Positions 61,519 to 64,000 of a DNA stretch of 64,000 nt are shown here, piece after piece (positions within the stretch are counted from its first letter, which is position 1; each line of letters begins with the position of its first letter). A program made the position numbers and the translations under genes. This DNA comes from Azoarcus sp. (GTDB lineage Bacteria > Pseudomonadota > Gammaproteobacteria > Burkholderiales > Rhodocyclaceae). Location: the NCBI GenBank assembly GCA_030604735.1, contig JAUVVG010000007.1, positions 53,312 to 117,311 of the forward strand, read 5' to 3'. Below the pieces are notes generated by a model. It saw only the letters and a program-made list of their open reading frames with translations. It made no database searches and was not told the DNA's origin.

Positions 61519-62742
61519 TCAGACGATCCCGTCCTGTCTGAGCCGATCGATCTCGTCTGGCTTGAGCTTGAGCAGCGAGGCCAGTACCTGGTCGGTGTGT
61601 TCGCCCAGCAGTGGGGGCGGGCTGCGGTACTCGACCGGGGTTTCCGATAACCGGAAGGGGCTGGCGACCTGGGGAATCGGGCCGATGTCCGGGTGGCGCA
61701 TCGTGACCATCAGGCCGCGATGCTTCACCTGTGCGTCCTCGAACACGTCGGCGACGGTGTTGATCGGGCCGCAAGGCACGCCGACCTTCTCCAGCGTCAC
61801 GATCCAGTCGGCGGTGCTGCGCTGGATGGTCAGTTTGTTCAGCAGCGGGATCAGCGTGGCCCGGTTCGCCACCCGAGCCTTGTTGGTCGCATAACGGGGG
61901 TCGCGGGCGAGTTCCGGCCGCCCGGCCGCCTCGCACAAGCGGGCGAATTGCCCGTCGTTACCGACGGTGACGATCATGTAGCCGTCGTCGGTCGGAAAAT
62001 CCTGGTAGGGCACGATGTTGGGGTGGGCATTTCCGAGCCGGCCCGGAACCTGGCCGGAGCCGAGGTAGTTCATGGCCTGGTTGGCGAGGCAGGCGACCTG
62101 CACGTCTAGCAGCGCGAGGTCGATGTATTGGCCCTGGCCGCTGCGTTCCCGCCAGGCGAGCGCCGCCTGGACCGCGTTGGCGGCGTAGAGGCCGGTCAGG
62201 ATGTCGGTCAGCGCGACGCCGACCTTCATCGGACCGCCACCGGGCTCATGATCGGGGTGGCCGGTGATGCTCATCAGCCCGCCCAGGCCCTGGATCAGGA
62301 AGTCGTAGCCGGCGCGCGCCGCATACGGCCCGTCCTGGCCGAAGCCGGTGATCGAGCAATACACCAGACGCGGATTGATCGCCTTCAGCGAGGCGTAGTC
62401 CAGCCCGTAGCGGACCAGCCCGTCCTTCTTGAAGTTCTCCAGCACCACATCGGACTGCGCCGCCAGCTCTTGCAGCAGGCGCTGGCCTTCCGGCCGGGTC
62501 ATGTCCACCGTGATCGAGCGCTTGTTGCGGTTCGCGCAAAGGAAGTAGGCCGCGGTCGAGGTGTCCTCGCCGGCGGCGTCCTTCAGGTAGGGCGGGCCCC
62601 AGCTGCGGGTGTCGTCGCCGGCGCCGGGTCGCTCGACCTTGATCACGTCGGCGCCGAGATCGGCGAGGATCTGGCCCGCCCAGGGGCCGGCCAGGATTCG
62701 GGAAAGATCGAGTACGCGGATATGTGAAAGCGCGCCTGCCAT
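61519..62742 (-). CDS. CaiB/BaiF family CoA-transferase, probably glutarate CoA-transferase
   Basis: This 407-residue family III CoA-transferase has LSHIRVLDLSRILAGPWAGQ, then LGADVIKVERPGAGDDTR, FLCANRNKRSITVDM and YIDLALLDVQVACL, the latter holding the likely catalytic Asp. NAHPNIVPYQDFPTDDG is typical too. The gene next to it on the same strand encodes glutaryl-CoA dehydrogenase, so activation of glutarate with succinyl-CoA is the likely reaction (inference from context). AGGAG lies upstream of the ATG at 62742. Confidence 0.9.
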   Translation of the reverse strand: MAGALSHIRVLDLSRILAGPWAGQILADLGADVIKVERPGAGDDTRSWGPPYLKDAAGEDTSTAAYFLCANRNKRSITVDMTRPEGQRLLQELAAQSDVVLENFKKDGLVRYGLDYASLKAINPRLVYCSITGFGQDGPYAARAGYDFLIQGLGGLMSITGHPDHEPGGGPMKVGVALTDILTGLYAANAVQAALAWRERSGQGQYIDLALLDVQVACLANQAMNYLGSGQVPGRLGNAHPNIVPYQDFPTDDGYMIVTVGNDGQFARLCEAAGRPELARDPRYATNKARVANRATLIPLLNKLTIQRSTADWIVTLEKVGVPCGPINTVADVFEDAQVKHRGLMVTMRHPDIGPIPQVASPFRLSETPVEYRSPPPLLGEHTDQVLASLLKLKPDEIDRLRQDGIV

Positions 62743-62810
62743 CAGGCTATCTCCTATTGCGGGACTGCCGTGCATCACATGAATACATGACGGCTCCCCA
62801 ACGTCTTTAT

Positions 62811-62995
62811 CGCGGCTTGCGTCGCTCCCACACCCACCCCGAACGCATCCACTCCCTGTAGGAGCCGCGCAAGCGGCGAATCACGGCATGCGAAATCAGC
62901 ACCATGCAATCACCGCCGCAATTCGCGGCTCGCGCCGCTCCTACACCCACCCCGAACGCCACCACAACCTGTGGCGGCTCAAGCCGCGAATTGCG
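62811..62995. repeat. Cluster of REP-like palindromic units
   Basis: Four units alternate in orientation. They start near 62811 (CGCGGCTTGCGTCGCTCCCA), 62857 (TGTAGGAGCCGCGCAAGCGG), 62913 (CCGCCGCAATTCGCGGCTCG) and 62969 (CTGTGGCGGCTCAAGCCGCG). The tail ACACCCACCCCGAACGC follows two of them as a direct repeat. This is the arrangement of a BIME-like mosaic. It fills the gap between gcdH and the CoA-transferase gene and includes no gene. Confidence 0.8.
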
Positions 62996-63024
62996 CCCGG
63001 TACCTGTTTATCGTCAATTCGCCG

Positions 63025-63066
63025 CGAATCGCACTGGATGCTAGGGCGCCGAATCGCGCTGGATAC
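63025..63066 (+). repeat. Short tandem repeat upstream of gcdH stop
   Basis: CGAATCGCACTGGATGC (63025-63041) recurs as CGAATCGCGCTGGATAC (63050-63066), with 15 of 17 bases identical. It lies just downstream of the gcdH stop, adjacent to the REP-like cluster. Confidence 0.6.
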
Positions 63067-63076
63067 CTGCGCGCCG

Positions 63077-64000
<924 letters not shown>

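Overview
The window is GC-rich (roughly two thirds G+C by eye) chromosomal DNA, most likely from a gammaproteobacterium. The evidence is an rdgC gene, an EarP/EF-P pair using the arginine-32 type of elongation factor, a glutaryl-CoA dehydrogenase, a Mrp antiporter operon and small REP-like palindromes. The exact genus cannot be read from the sequence. No rRNA, tRNA or CRISPR array was seen.

Layout. (1) 1-7 kb, + strand: the end of mrpE, then mrpF, mrpG, a DUF4040 subunit, mrpB, mrpC and three membrane antiporter subunits, forming a Mrp-type Na+/H+ antiporter operon with overlapping genes. (2) 7-11 kb, - strand: an iron-sulfur photolyase translationally coupled to a DUF2256 zinc-finger protein, a DUF3429 membrane protein and an EamA transporter, with a 177-bp hairpin repeat between the last two. 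(3) 10.9-15.8 kb, - strand: a tight four-gene cassette of patatin phospholipase, a small two-repeat protein, a TIR/deoxyribosyltransferase-like protein with a TRAFs-binding/TPR region, and a lysozyme-peptidase fusion. It resembles a membrane-and-wall-attacking conflict cassette and is one of two candidates for an undescribed system. (4) 16-25.7 kb: an exported protein, a membrane c-di-GMP phosphodiesterase with a broken GGDEF site, a DUF900 hydrolase, a truncated ABC ATPase beside a Fic protein, and a pair of membrane-linked GTPases.

(5) 26.3-55 kb, - strand: a 28.7-kb operon of about 20 genes for an extracellular-type contractile injection system (eCIS). In transcription order it encodes the DUF4255 tail terminator, an unknown protein, sheath, tube, a second divergent sheath, a second tube, a CIS tube/LysM-type protein, DUF5908, a split spike (gp27-like plus gpV-like), a tail-anchored membrane protein, gp25, baseplate J, a tail protein I-like protein, three proteins sharing one N-terminal module, an unknown protein, a AAA+ ATPase and a large DUF4157 protein. 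No PAAR tip and no clear tape-measure gene were found. A C-terminal transmembrane segment in one structural protein suggests that the particle may dock on a membrane of the producing cell.

(6) 55-64 kb: a small conserved protein divergent from the eCIS, a lipoprotein, earP-efp with a terminator, rsuA flanked by two AT-rich modules carrying DnaA-box sequences, a DUF1857 protein, rdgC, the second copy of the hairpin repeat, a CaiB/BaiF CoA-transferase and the 3' part of gcdH. The last two probably act together in glutarate/lysine catabolism.
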